Counted from the first letter of the stretch, positions 16,156 to 24,635 are shown. The stretch: 41,375 nucleotides of DNA from JBDRNE01 sp043812935 (GCA_043812935.1 JBDRLO010000077.1:1-41375), one strand, 5' to 3'. Made by a program: numbers and translations. The notes: generated by a model from the sequence alone, not told the origin.

Positions 16156-17416
16156 ATTGGTCGTTGAGGGCGGATGCAAATTAAACGGTAAAGTGCGCGT
16201 AAGCGGAGCCAAAAACGCGTGCCTTCCGATTCTTGCGGCAGTTCTTTTGACGGATGAAGAATGTGTAATTTCAAATGTGCCGGATTTGAGAGATGTAACG
16301 ACCATGTTAAAGATTCTCGGCGCGTTAGGTCGTTCAGTAGAACGGCAGGGAAATGTGGTTCATGTAAGCGCGGGGAGTGTTACTAATGTAACCGCGGCAT
16401 ATGAATTAGTAAGTACTATGCGCGCTTCGATTGCTGTTCTTGGGCCGCTTATCGCAAAATATGGAAATGCGAAGGTTTCATTTCCCGGCGGGTGTGTTAT
16501 TGGGCCAAGGCCCATAGATCTACACCTTAAAGGGCTAAGGGCTCTCGGTGCGGAGATTAAGGTGGAAGAAGGGTATATTCTGGCCGCTGTGAAACGATTG
16601 AAAGGAAAAAGAATTTATTTGGGCGGGCATTTTGGTTCAAGTGTTCTTGCTACGGCTAATACGCTTATGGCAGCGGTTTTGTCCGAAGGAGAGACTGTTA
16701 TTGAAAATGCGGCGTGTGAACCGGAAATATCGGATTTGATAAATTTTCTAAATTTAATGGGTGCGAAGATTTTAGGTAACGGCACTCCGACTTTAAAAAT
16801 AAACGGTGTTTCGAAATTAAACGGGGCGAAATATTCAGTTATTCCTGATAGAATTGAAACGGGAACTTATATGATCGCTGCGGCCGCGGCCGGAGGATGT
16901 GTTTTTATTGAGAACGCTAAACCTGAGCATAATGCAGCATTGATTGATAAATTATGGGAAGCCGGCGTTGTAGTTAAAGAACATTCTGACGGAGTAGAAA
17001 TTTGCCGAAAAAAAGACAAGTTAAACGCGGTTGATGTTACAACTTTGACTTATCCGGGCTTTCCAACGGATCTTCAGGCCCAAATGATGAGCTTGACCAG
17101 CGTAAGTAACGGAATAAGCGTTATTACGGAAAAAATATATCCGGAAAGGTTTATACATATAAGTGAACTTAACCGTATGGGCGCGGATATTTTGCTGGAA
17201 GGGGCTACGGCAATAATAAAAGGGGTTCGGAGTTTAAGCGGAGCTCCTGTTATGGCTTCAGATTTAAGAGCTTCAGCAGCATTGGTTATCGCGGGTTTAA
17301 TATCTGAAGGTAAGACTGAGATTTCAAGAATTTATCATTTGGATAGAGGATATGAACATATAGAAGAAAAATTGTCAGGGTTGGGTGCGAAAATTAAAAG
17401 AGTAAAAGAACAGTAG
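16148..17416 (+). CDS. murA: UDP-N-acetylglucosamine 1-carboxyvinyltransferase
   Basis: First committed step of peptidoglycan synthesis, adding enolpyruvate from PEP to UDP-GlcNAc. The protein has 422 aa, full length. The N-terminus has GGCKLNGKVRVSGAKNACLP with the conserved Lys and Asn. The active-site loop is PGGCVIGPRPIDLHLKGL with Cys116, the residue fosfomycin would alkylate. Later motifs are PDRIETGTYMIAAA and TLTYPGFPTDLQAQMM. ATG 16148 overlaps the end of prmC. It is the last gene of the rpmE-prfA-prmC-murA group. Confidence 0.97.
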   Translation: MDKLVVEGGCKLNGKVRVSGAKNACLPILAAVLLTDEECVISNVPDLRDVTTMLKILGALGRSVERQGNVVHVSAGSVTNVTAAYELVSTMRASIAVLGPLIAKYGNAKVSFPGGCVIGPRPIDLHLKGLRALGAEIKVEEGYILAAVKRLKGKRIYLGGHFGSSVLATANTLMAAVLSEGETVIENAACEPEISDLINFLNLMGAKILGNGTPTLKINGVSKLNGAKYSVIPDRIETGTYMIAAAAAGGCVFIENAKPEHNAALIDKLWEAGVVVKEHSDGVEICRKKDKLNAVDVTTLTYPGFPTDLQAQMMSLTSVSNGISVITEKIYPERFIHISELNRMGADILLEGATAIIKGVRSLSGAPVMASDLRASAALVIAGLISEGKTEISRIYHLDRGYEHIEEKLSGLGAKIKRVKEQ

Positions 17417-17478
17417 TAATGGTGAATGTTGTATGTTGTCATTGATTTATAAGTTTTAGGGCGGCATGCAATATGCGA

Positions 17479-17484
17479 TATAAT
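17479..17484 (+). promoter_or_regulatory. Possible -10 element before rpsP
   Basis: A perfect TATAAT in the murA-rpsP gap, but no recognisable -35 at 16-18 bp (TTTAGG region). It lies just before the octamer repeat, so a transcript from it would carry the repeat in its leader. Weak call. Confidence 0.25.
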
Positions 17485-17486
17485 AT

Positions 17487-17534
17487 GTACGGATAAACCG
17501 GCTAACTGGCAAACGGATAAACCGGCTAACTAAT
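17487..17534. repeat. Octamer repeat array, six units
   Basis: Six 8-bp units in perfect phase: GTACGGAT, AAACCGGC, TAACTGGC, AAACGGAT, AAACCGGC, TAACTAAT. Equivalently two copies of a 24-bp unit. It ends one base before the AAGGAGG ribosome binding site of rpsP (17535-17541). The same 8-bp theme recurs at 28466-28497, 33828-33851 and 33930-33953. Confidence 0.85.
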
Positions 17535-17548
17535 AAGGAGGACGAATA

Positions 17549-17788
17549 ATGGCGGTAGTTTTGAGATTGAAAACATTTGGGACGAAAAAAAAACCTTTTT
17601 ATCGTATAGTTGCTATTACAAAATCAACTAAACGAAACGGGAAAGCTTTGGAAGAACTTGGTTTTTATGATCCCAAAAAAGGAAAAGATCAGATAGGTTT
17701 GGATCGCGGACGTGTTGAACATTGGATAAAAAACGGGGCAAAACCTTCTGAAACGGTTAAAAGCATTTTGAAACGGCTTGAAATCTAA
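17549..17788 (+). CDS. rpsP: 30S ribosomal protein S16
   Basis: A 79-residue small-subunit protein: MAVVLRLKTFGTKKKPFYRI, then ELGFYDPKKGKD and a basic helical tail. Start ATG 17549 follows a strong AAGGAGGACGA. In most bacteria rpsP is followed by a KH-domain gene and rimM before trmD; here trmD is next after an 84-nt gap. Confidence 0.97.
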   Translation: MAVVLRLKTFGTKKKPFYRIVAITKSTKRNGKALEELGFYDPKKGKDQIGLDRGRVEHWIKNGAKPSETVKSILKRLEI

Positions 17789-17872
17789 AGTGTGTTTGAT
17801 TACCCGGTTTGATAAACTTAATGTAGAGTATATAAAGCTGGGTTGCGTACGGTCATTAATTGATAAAATTTG

Positions 17873-18580
17873 ATGAAAATTGATATACTTACACTTTTTC
17901 CGGAGATGTTTAAAGGTGTTTTTGAAGAATCAATGATAAAAATCGCCCAAGAAAAATCTCTGGTAAAGATTGACATACATAATCTTAGAAAATGGACAAA
18001 CGATAAGCACCGAACAGCTGATGATAAACCCTATGGCGGTGGTCCGGGTATGGTAATGAAAGTGGAACCCGTTGATAAAGCTTTAGAGGAATTGACGAAA
18101 ACAGCTGATACTAAACCGGTAGTGGTTTTGCTTACTCCGCAGGGTCAAAGATTTGACCAGACTGAAGCTAAAAATTTTGCCGATTGTGGTCATATTATAC
18201 TTGTTTGCGGGCACTATGAGGGGTTTGACGAAAGAATACGGGAGTTGGTTAACGCGGAGTTTTCGATTGGCGACTATATTCTTACATGTGGAGAAATTCC
18301 GGCTATGGTTTTTTGTGACGCGGTAATACGTCTTATTCCTGGAGTTTTAGGTGATGAGAATTGTTTAATTGATGAGTCTTTTGAAAATAATGTTTTAGAA
18401 TATCCGCAGTACACGCGCCCAGCTGAATATAAAGGTATGAGGGTGCCGGAAGTGCTTTTGTGCGGGGATCCAAAGAAAATCGACGCATGGCGAAAAAAAC
18501 AGGCTGTTATCAGGACAAAAATCAGACGGCCGGATTTACTGAATGAAAATAATCATGATAAAACATGGGAGGAGAAATGA
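17873..18580 (+). CDS. trmD: tRNA (guanine-37-N1)-methyltransferase
   Basis: SPOUT-fold knotted methyltransferase making m1G37 in tRNAs with G36, which prevents +1 frameshifting; 235 aa. Motifs: MKIDILTLFPEMFKGVFEES, KPYGGGPGMVMKVEP, LVCGHYEGFDERI and SIGDYILTCGEIPAM. The last has Cys where Gly is common in LTGGE. Start ATG 17873; an adjoining in-frame TTG at 17870 would add one residue. The stop overlaps the rplS start (ATGA). Confidence 0.96.
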   Translation: MKIDILTLFPEMFKGVFEESMIKIAQEKSLVKIDIHNLRKWTNDKHRTADDKPYGGGPGMVMKVEPVDKALEELTKTADTKPVVVLLTPQGQRFDQTEAKNFADCGHIILVCGHYEGFDERIRELVNAEFSIGDYILTCGEIPAMVFCDAVIRLIPGVLGDENCLIDESFENNVLEYPQYTRPAEYKGMRVPEVLLCGDPKKIDAWRKKQAVIRTKIRRPDLLNENNHDKTWEEK

Positions 18581-18954
18581 AACCGGAAATAAGAGATATT
18601 GAAAACAAATTTATAAGAAAAGATATGCCTAAAATAAATATCGGAGATACCGTTGATGTTCATTACAAGATACAAGAGGAAAACAAAACTCGAGTTCAGG
18701 TTTTTAGCGGTATTGTTATTGGAGAAAAAGGCGGCGGAGTTAAAAAAACATTTACTGTGCGCAGGATATCGTATGGAGAAGGCGTGGAACGTATTTTCCC
18801 GGTTAATTCGCCGGCAATTGAAAAGATAGTTGTAAAAAAACACGGTAAAGTCCGTCGTGCGAAACTTTATTATTTGCGGCAAAAAGAAGGTAAAAGCGCC
18901 ACAAAAGTTAAGGAAAAAATTGTCCAAAAGAAAAAAACCAAAGTTTCCAAATAA
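18577..18954 (+). CDS. rplS: 50S ribosomal protein L19
   Basis: A 125-residue large-subunit protein. Motifs include FSGIVIGEKGGGVKKTFTVR and ERIFPVNSPAIEKI, then VRRAKLYYLR and a lysine-rich tail extension of about 20 residues. Start ATG 18577 follows GGGAGGAGAA and overlaps the trmD stop. An in-frame ATG at 18565 lies within the ribosome binding site and is less likely. Its 3' end overlaps the start of rnhB. Confidence 0.96.
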   Translation: MKPEIRDIENKFIRKDMPKINIGDTVDVHYKIQEENKTRVQVFSGIVIGEKGGGVKKTFTVRRISYGEGVERIFPVNSPAIEKIVVKKHGKVRRAKLYYLRQKEGKSATKVKEKIVQKKKTKVSK

Positions 18955-19579
18955 GGAACAGGACACATTTTTTTATGAGAAAAAGGCTTTTAATGCCGGA
19001 TATAAGAGTGTAGCAGGAATAGATGAAGCCGGCAGGGGGCCTTTAGCCGGGCCTGTTGTTGCTTCCGCGGTTATTATTCGGGATGGTTCGTTTACGGAAC
19101 GTATAGATGATTCTAAAAAACTTACTGCAAGGCAAAGAGAAAAAGCGTTTATTGATATATTAAAACGGTGTGATGTTGGGATAGGGTGTGTTGAAGTAGA
19201 GGATGTTGATAGGTTAAACATATATAACGCGACTTTATTGGCAATGCAGCAAGCAATTATTGAACTTAAGAATGAGCCGGATTATTTATTAATTGACGGC
19301 AAAATGAATGTTGAAACTCATCAGCCGCGGACTTGTTTAACCGGAGGCGAAAGCCTTAGTGCTTCTATTGCTTGTGCTTCAATTATTGCTAAAGTTTATA
19401 GAGATCGGTTAATGCTTGAATTAGATGCTGAATATCCGCAATATGGATTTAAAAAACATAAAGGATATGGGACGCGTGAACATATCGACGCTATCAGGAA
19501 ACATGGGCTTTGTAATATCCATCGCAAAACTTTTGGCCCGTTTGGAACCAGTCGAAAAATGAAAAAGCCGGCGTTATAA
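18920..19579 (+). CDS. rnhB: Ribonuclease HII
   Basis: Removes ribonucleotides from DNA and RNA-DNA hybrids; about 219 aa. The catalytic motif is GIDEAGRGPLAGPVVASAV, with the Asp-Glu-Gly triad start. Then come DSKKLTARQRE, DYLLIDG, the Asp of VYRDRLM and HKGYGTREHIDAI. No ATG exists in the expected place. TTG 18920 is preferred because AAGGA stands 5 nt before it; the alternative start at 18857 would add 21 residues read out of frame from rplS. The gene overlaps rplS by 35 nt and closes the rpsP-trmD-rplS-rnhB operon. Confidence 0.92.
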   Translation: MSKRKKPKFPNKEQDTFFYEKKAFNAGYKSVAGIDEAGRGPLAGPVVASAVIIRDGSFTERIDDSKKLTARQREKAFIDILKRCDVGIGCVEVEDVDRLNIYNATLLAMQQAIIELKNEPDYLLIDGKMNVETHQPRTCLTGGESLSASIACASIIAKVYRDRLMLELDAEYPQYGFKKHKGYGTREHIDAIRKHGLCNIHRKTFGPFGTSRKMKKPAL

Positions 19580-19613
19580 TATGCCGTTTTATTTGTGAAT
19601 GATAGTAATGTAA

Positions 19614-19619
19614 TATAAT
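19614..19619 (+). promoter_or_regulatory. Possible -10 element for the C1-folate operon
   Basis: TATAAT at 19614-19619. The best -35 candidate is TTGTGA at 19593-19598, a 4/6 match with a short 15-bp spacer. It would give a leader of about 150 nt holding the hairpin at 19715-19745. Confidence 0.3.
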
Positions 19620-19714
19620 TATAGTTGAGTCAGAAAGTAATTCTGAAAGCCTGCGCGGTATGTGTTTTACGAAAATTATTTGTTAGAGTATTTAATGGTG
19701 ATTCTCTGGCTTAT

Positions 19715-19755
19715 TGCCGCAATTTGGTTTCAAAAAATTTCGGCAGTCTTTTCTT
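19715..19755 (+). terminator. Hairpin in the leader of fhs
   Basis: TGCCGCAATTT (19715-19725) pairs with AAATTTCGGCA (19735-19745) with one mismatch and a 9-nt loop. GTCTTTTCTT follows, terminator-like. It lies 20-60 nt before the fhs start codon and after rnhB. It may be the terminator of the preceding operon or an attenuator in the fhs leader; no known riboswitch fold is recognised. Confidence 0.45.
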
Positions 19756-19775
19756 AGAAAAAAGGAGATGATATT

Positions 19776-21479
19776 ATGGGATACGGTATTGATCTAAAAA
19801 TAGCATCCACAGTCAAGTTAAAAGATATCAGTGATATTGCCAGAAAAATCGGAATTGCAGAAAAATATCTGACGAAGTATGGTAAATATATTGCTAAAGT
19901 TTCCGCGGATTCGTTAAGTGAAACACTGAAGAAACGAAAAGACGGAAAGATGGTTTTAGTTACGTCAATTACGCCGACACATTTGGGTGAAGGTAAGACG
20001 GTTAATACCATTGGGTTGGCAATGGCTTTAAATAAAATGGGGAAAAAAGCTGTTTCCTGTATAAGGCAATCGTCTTTTGGTCCGTTTTTTGGGCTTAAAG
20101 GCGGCGCTACCGGCGGAGGATGCGCTCAAATATTGCCTGCGGAAGAAGTTAGCTTGGGATTAACTGGAGATTCTTTTGCCGTAAGCAACGCGCAGAATTT
20201 ATGTGCAGCTTTTTTAGACAATAGTCTTTTTTGGGGGAATTCACATAATATTGATAAAGACAACATTTCTTGGAACCGTGTTTTGGATGTAAGTGACAGA
20301 GCTTTGCGTAATCTCGCGGTTGGCGGAGGAGGGAAACTTCACGGGGTAAATCGTAAGACAAGTATTGAAATTACACCGGCCGGTGAATGTATGGGGATAC
20401 TGTCGCTCTCGGAAAACTTAAAAGACTTACGGCAAAGGTTAGGCCGGATAGTTGTAGGTTTTACCATGAATGGAAAGCCTGTTACAGCGGAAGATTTAAA
20501 AGTTGCCGGTGCCATGAGCGCAATTATGAAAAACGCACTTAATCCAAACCTTGTGCAGACTAACGAGAATACTCCATGTTTTGTCCACACAGGTTCTTTT
20601 GCAAATGTTTCGCATGGTTCAAGTTCCGTAATTGCTGATAAGCTGGCATTAAAACTTGCTGATTATACTATTACTGAAAGCGGGTTTGGCGCTGATTTAG
20701 GAGCGGAAAAATTTATTGATATAAAATGCCGGCAATCAGGGATAAAACCGGATGTAATTGTAATAAACTGTTCTGTGAGGGCGCTAAAAGTTCATAGCGG
20801 TGATTTTGTTTTTAAAGGAGACACAATGCCGGCTGAACTTAAAAAAGAAAATTTGTCTGCAGTAGACAGGGGCTGTTCCAATTTGGAAAAACAGGTAGAG
20901 AACCTTAAAATGTTTGGTGTGCCTATCGTTATATGCATAAATAAATTTGATTCGGATTCAAAAAAAGAATTGGATGTAGTAATGAGACGCGCTGAGGTCT
21001 TGGATGTTGCGGGTGTCGCTATAAGTGAAGTTTATAAAATAGGAAGTAAGGGTGCGGTTGAATTGGCGCGGGCGGTTATTAAAGCCTCTGAAGGAGAAAC
21101 ATCTTTGAGGTATCTTTATCCAGTAGACATGAGTATACGCGGGAAAATTGAACGTGTTGCTAAATCTATGTATGGCGCGAATGAGGTCAAATATTCTGAG
21201 TTGGCTTTAGCGAACATGGGAAAGATAGAAAAGAATAAATTTGACGCACTTCCGGTTTGCATGGCAAAAGCACATCTTTCGCTTTCAAATAATTCTTCGA
21301 AAAAAGGCCGGCCAAGAGGATTTAAATTGAATGTAGAAGATGTTAAGTTGTCTTCAGGAGCCGGATATATTGTAGTAAAATGCGAAGGAGTTAATACAAT
21401 GCCTGGATTGCCCAAAAAACCCAGAGGAAACAATATAGATGTTGATGTTAAAACCGGAATGGTTAAGGGGTTGTTTTGA
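19776..21479 (+). CDS. fhs: Formate-tetrahydrofolate ligase
   Basis: Makes 10-formyl-THF from formate, THF and ATP, the entry of the C1 methyl branch; 567 aa. Recognised by the ATP loop GEGKT, FGPFFGLKGGATGGG, NPNLVQTNENTPCFVHTG, ESGFGADLGAEKFIDIKC and the end TMPGLPKKPRGNNIDVDV. Several normally fixed positions differ: THLGEGKTVNT for TPAGEGKTTTT, RQSSFGP for REPSLGP, and LTGDSFAV for FTGDIHAV. The fold is clear, but this is a divergent branch. Ribosome binding site AAAAAGGAGATGA. It heads the fhs-fchA-folD-metF operon. Confidence 0.94.
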   Translation: MGYGIDLKIASTVKLKDISDIARKIGIAEKYLTKYGKYIAKVSADSLSETLKKRKDGKMVLVTSITPTHLGEGKTVNTIGLAMALNKMGKKAVSCIRQSSFGPFFGLKGGATGGGCAQILPAEEVSLGLTGDSFAVSNAQNLCAAFLDNSLFWGNSHNIDKDNISWNRVLDVSDRALRNLAVGGGGKLHGVNRKTSIEITPAGECMGILSLSENLKDLRQRLGRIVVGFTMNGKPVTAEDLKVAGAMSAIMKNALNPNLVQTNENTPCFVHTGSFANVSHGSSSVIADKLALKLADYTITESGFGADLGAEKFIDIKCRQSGIKPDVIVINCSVRALKVHSGDFVFKGDTMPAELKKENLSAVDRGCSNLEKQVENLKMFGVPIVICINKFDSDSKKELDVVMRRAEVLDVAGVAISEVYKIGSKGAVELARAVIKASEGETSLRYLYPVDMSIRGKIERVAKSMYGANEVKYSELALANMGKIEKNKFDALPVCMAKAHLSLSNNSSKKGRPRGFKLNVEDVKLSSGAGYIVVKCEGVNTMPGLPKKPRGNNIDVDVKTGMVKGLF

Positions 21480-21481
21480 TA

Positions 21482-22063
21482 ATGTCCAAAGAATATATCA
21501 AAGCTACAGTTGAGGAATATTTAACGGATCTTGCTTCCCGAAGCGCGACGCCGGGAGGAGGAAGCGCTTCCGCGCTTACAGCCGCGACAGCCGCTGCGTT
21601 AAATCTTATGGTAATGGCATACAGCAAAAAAGATGAAGCAGCTGGCAATGAAAAACTAATTGCGCTTGAAATCGTCCAGAAGTCGGGTTTTAAAAAGTTT
21701 TTAACACTTATAGATAAAGATTGCGAAGTTTTTCGCGAACTTATGGATAAATTATCCGGGAAATCTTTTTCAGAACAAGAATACATTAACGCGGCGCAAG
21801 TGCCTTTGGAAATATGCCGGGAAATTAAGAATTGTATAAATGCGACGGGCTTTCTCATAGAAAACGGCAATAAAAATTTGTTAACTGACGTTGGGTGTGC
21901 TATGCATATGTTTAAAGCGTCTTTTTATTCCGCAAAACTTAATGTGGAAATTAACCTTAAGTATATAAAAAATAACGTATTTTGCGAAAATGCTAAATCG
22001 GAACTTAAACAAATAGAAAAAGAAATAAACTGCGCCTGCGGTAATGCGCGAGCTTTTTTTTAA
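21482..22063 (+). CDS. fchA: Methenyl-THF cyclohydrolase, FTCD_C/FchA family
   Basis: A 193-residue helical protein of the cyclodeaminase/cyclohydrolase family. The hallmark is the glycine-serine loop RSATPGGGSASALTAATAAA after an N-terminal YLTDLAS helix. It converts 5,10-methenyl-THF to and from 10-formyl-THF. It sits 2 nt after fhs and before folD, exactly the missing middle step. Start ATG 21482; TTG 21476 in the same frame is better spaced from AAGGGG and cannot be excluded. The FolD downstream lacks the cyclohydrolase lysine, which makes this gene the likely sole cyclohydrolase here. Confidence 0.9.
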   Translation: MSKEYIKATVEEYLTDLASRSATPGGGSASALTAATAAALNLMVMAYSKKDEAAGNEKLIALEIVQKSGFKKFLTLIDKDCEVFRELMDKLSGKSFSEQEYINAAQVPLEICREIKNCINATGFLIENGNKNLLTDVGCAMHMFKASFYSAKLNVEINLKYIKNNVFCENAKSELKQIEKEINCACGNARAFF

Positions 22064-22087
22064 GAGAACGTAAATTGTGGAGGCAGA

Positions 22088-22951
22088 ATGGCAAAATGTG
22101 TTAACGGCAGGGAAATCGCGAAAGGCAGTAATAATAAAGTAAAAAATGAAATCCAAATGTGCTGTCTTAAAAAAGGCCGATCTCCTAAATTAGTTTCGCT
22201 TTCCGTGGGGTATAGTGAAGACGCGGAAATATATATGAACATGCAAAAAAAAGTTTCAGACTACGTTGGTGTTGAGTTTGTTTCGCAAAAACTTCCTGAC
22301 GGTATATCACAGGACGAATTAATCGGGCATATTGAAAAATTAAACTTAGATAAGAGTGTTACTTCTGTAATAATACAAAAACCTTTACCCAAAAATATTG
22401 ATCACAACATAACGGCTTCAAAGATATTGCCTGAAAAAGACGCTGAAGGTATTACTCCGTGTAATCTTGGCAGAATTTTCAGGAAAGAAGCGGACATTGT
22501 TCCCTGTACGCCTGGCGCTGTGATGAAAATACTGACAAGCTGTGATGTTGGGTTATATGGTAAAGAAGTTGTGATAGTTGGTCATTCCGCGATAGTAGGA
22601 AAACCTTTAAGCCTTATGATGCTCAATGAAACAGCTACTGTTACGGTTTGTCATGTAGGAACCGCGGAAAGAGGAGATATTATGTCTCATACGCGTAAAG
22701 CGGATATTTTGATTGTCGCGGTAGGGAAAGCCGGTATGGTGAAATCCGATTGGATTAAAGAAGGCGCTGTTGTAATAGATGTCGGAATAAACAAGGTTGG
22801 AAACACAATTCAGGGTGATGTTGATTTCTTAGACACTGAAAAAAAAGCGTCAATTATTACGCCGGTTCCGGGGGGTGTAGGCCCGGTTACTGTATCCATA
22901 CTTATGAGAAACGTTTTAAGAGCATATAGGAATCAAAATGTCAAAATTTAA
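22088..22951 (+). CDS. folD: 5,10-methylene-THF dehydrogenase (FolD family), predicted to lack cyclohydrolase activity
   Basis: A 287-residue FolD protein. The NADP Rossmann motif is VGHSAIVGKPLS, and the C-terminal signature is ITPVPGGVGPVTVSILMRN. The folate site is IQKPLP, with the Gln conserved. The catalytic YVxxK motif reads YMNMQKK: Tyr49 is kept, but position 53 is Gln where Lys (Lys56 in the human enzyme) is required for the cyclohydrolase reaction. The DVDG motif reads DAEG. In the human enzyme, Lys56-to-Gln leaves dehydrogenase activity but removes cyclohydrolase. Together with the adjacent fchA this suggests a dehydrogenase-only role. It overlaps metF by 14 nt. Confidence 0.93.
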   Translation: MAKCVNGREIAKGSNNKVKNEIQMCCLKKGRSPKLVSLSVGYSEDAEIYMNMQKKVSDYVGVEFVSQKLPDGISQDELIGHIEKLNLDKSVTSVIIQKPLPKNIDHNITASKILPEKDAEGITPCNLGRIFRKEADIVPCTPGAVMKILTSCDVGLYGKEVVIVGHSAIVGKPLSLMMLNETATVTVCHVGTAERGDIMSHTRKADILIVAVGKAGMVKSDWIKEGAVVIDVGINKVGNTIQGDVDFLDTEKKASIITPVPGGVGPVTVSILMRNVLRAYRNQNVKI

Positions 22952-23819
22952 AAAAGCGCTTGAAGCCGGAAAGTTTGTTATAACAACCGAGATAGGGCCG
23001 CCGAAAGGTGTGTCAATGGAATCGGTTTTTAAAGAACTGGAATGCGTTAAAGGCAGAGTTGATGGAGTAAACGTTACTGATCAGCAAAGTTCTGTTATGC
23101 GGTTGGGATCAATAGCCGCGAGCAGATTTCTTAATGATCAGGGATATGAGGCAATATGTCAAATGACATGCAGGGACCGTAACCGGATAATGCTCCAATC
23201 TGATATTTTGTCGGCGTACGCTTTGGGAATACGCAATATGCTGGTAATGACCGGAGACCATCCTCTTTTAGGAGACCATCCTCAAGCGAAACCGGTGTAT
23301 GATTTGGATTCAGTGGGGCTCTTGCGTGCTTTTAAAGAACTTAACTTAGGCAAAGATCTTGCCGGAAACGCTTTACAGTCGTCGCCGGATTTTTATGTGG
23401 GCGCGGTAGTAAACCCGGGTAGTGATTCTTTAGAACCGGAAATAATAAAAATGGAAAAAAAAGTCGCGGCAGGCGCGCAGTTTTTTCAAACACAGGCTGT
23501 TTTTGATCCCAAATTATTTGAAGGTTTTATAAACGAAATTAAACATCTGCGTCCAAAGATTAAACTTTTAGGGGGAATAGTCCCTCTTAGGTCGGCCAAA
23601 ATGGCGCGCTATATGAACGCGAATATTCCGGGGGTTATTATTCCTGATGCGATTATTGATAAATTGGAAACCAGTTCAAATGTTGAAACTGAGTCGGTAG
23701 CTATTTCTTATGATTTAATGATGTCAATTAGAGGGATGTGCGACGGTGTTCATTTTATGCCTATACGGGCAAATCATCTTGTTGCGAGAGTGCTGGATAA
23801 AGTAGATGTTTCGGTCTAG
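22938..23819 (+). CDS. metF: 5,10-methylenetetrahydrofolate reductase
   Basis: Reduces 5,10-methylene-THF to 5-methyl-THF; 293 aa, the size of single-domain bacterial MetF. Motifs: FVITTEIGPPKGVS with the catalytic Glu, QMTCRDRNR, NMLVMTGDHP, VNPGSD and a barrel end GVHFMPIRAN. No zinc-containing MetV-type partner gene is adjacent, so the electron donor is not clear from context. The start overlaps the end of folD. It completes the formate-to-methyl-THF route. Confidence 0.93.
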   Translation: MSKFKKALEAGKFVITTEIGPPKGVSMESVFKELECVKGRVDGVNVTDQQSSVMRLGSIAASRFLNDQGYEAICQMTCRDRNRIMLQSDILSAYALGIRNMLVMTGDHPLLGDHPQAKPVYDLDSVGLLRAFKELNLGKDLAGNALQSSPDFYVGAVVNPGSDSLEPEIIKMEKKVAAGAQFFQTQAVFDPKLFEGFINEIKHLRPKIKLLGGIVPLRSAKMARYMNANIPGVIIPDAIIDKLETSSNVETESVAISYDLMMSIRGMCDGVHFMPIRANHLVARVLDKVDVSV

Positions 23820-23825
23820 GGGATA

Positions 23826-24635
23826 ATGAAAATGGATAGAAAAAAATTTACAGTATTGGATTTTCAGAAAAAAAAAGATAATAATGAGCCGATAACAATG
23901 CTTACGGCATATGATTACACCATGGCGAGTATTCTAGAGTTTGCAGGTATAGATGCCGTATTGGTGGGTGATTCTCTTGGTATGGTTGTATTAGGTTATG
24001 AATCTACGGTACCTGTAACAATGGATGAGATGCTGCATCATTCTAAAGCTGTGAAACGCGGCATTTCAAAATCTTTTCTTATTGGTGATATGCCGTTCAT
24101 GTCCTATCATGTTAGTAACGAAGATGCTGTGTTTAATGCTGGCCGTTTTGTCAAAGAAGCTGGTTGTGAAGCGGTAAAAGTTGAAGGCGGTAAAGAGATT
24201 ATTCCCCGAATAAAAGCTATTATTGACGCGGGAATACCTGTTCTCGCGCATATCGGGCTTACTCCTCAAAGTGTGAGCAAACTGGGCGGTTATAAGGTTC
24301 AGGGGAAAGATGCTGAATCCGCGGCAAAACTTATAGATGACGCGGTTTTGCTTGAAAAAGCCGGTTGTTTTGCTATTGTGCTGGAATGTGTTCCGGCACA
24401 GTTAGCTGCAAAAATAACGTGTAAATTAAATGTTCCCACAATCAGTATCGGTGCCGGGAAAGAGTGTTCCGGCCAGGTTTTAGTGACCAACGATATTATC
24501 GGGTATTTTGATAAGTTTGTGCCTAAGTTTGTAAAACAGTATGTTAAAATTCATGATTCAATTTTAAAAGCTGTCAGTTCATTTAAAGAGGATGTTGAGT
24601 CGCGTTCTTTTCCTGATGAAAAACATTCATTTTAG
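23826..24635 (+). CDS. panB: 3-methyl-2-oxobutanoate hydroxymethyltransferase
   Basis: Uses 5,10-methylene-THF to make ketopantoate, the first step toward pantothenate and CoA; 269 aa. Motifs: MLTAYDYTMASILEFAGIDA, VLVGDSLGMVVLGYEST, GDMPFMSYHV, VKVEGGKEI and HIGLTPQSV. It follows metF by 6 nt, so its C1 donor is made by the same operon. Start ATG 23826; ATG 23832 is also in frame. No panC or panD is adjacent. Confidence 0.96.
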   Translation: MKMDRKKFTVLDFQKKKDNNEPITMLTAYDYTMASILEFAGIDAVLVGDSLGMVVLGYESTVPVTMDEMLHHSKAVKRGISKSFLIGDMPFMSYHVSNEDAVFNAGRFVKEAGCEAVKVEGGKEIIPRIKAIIDAGIPVLAHIGLTPQSVSKLGGYKVQGKDAESAAKLIDDAVLLEKAGCFAIVLECVPAQLAAKITCKLNVPTISIGAGKECSGQVLVTNDIIGYFDKFVPKFVKQYVKIHDSILKAVSSFKEDVESRSFPDEKHSF

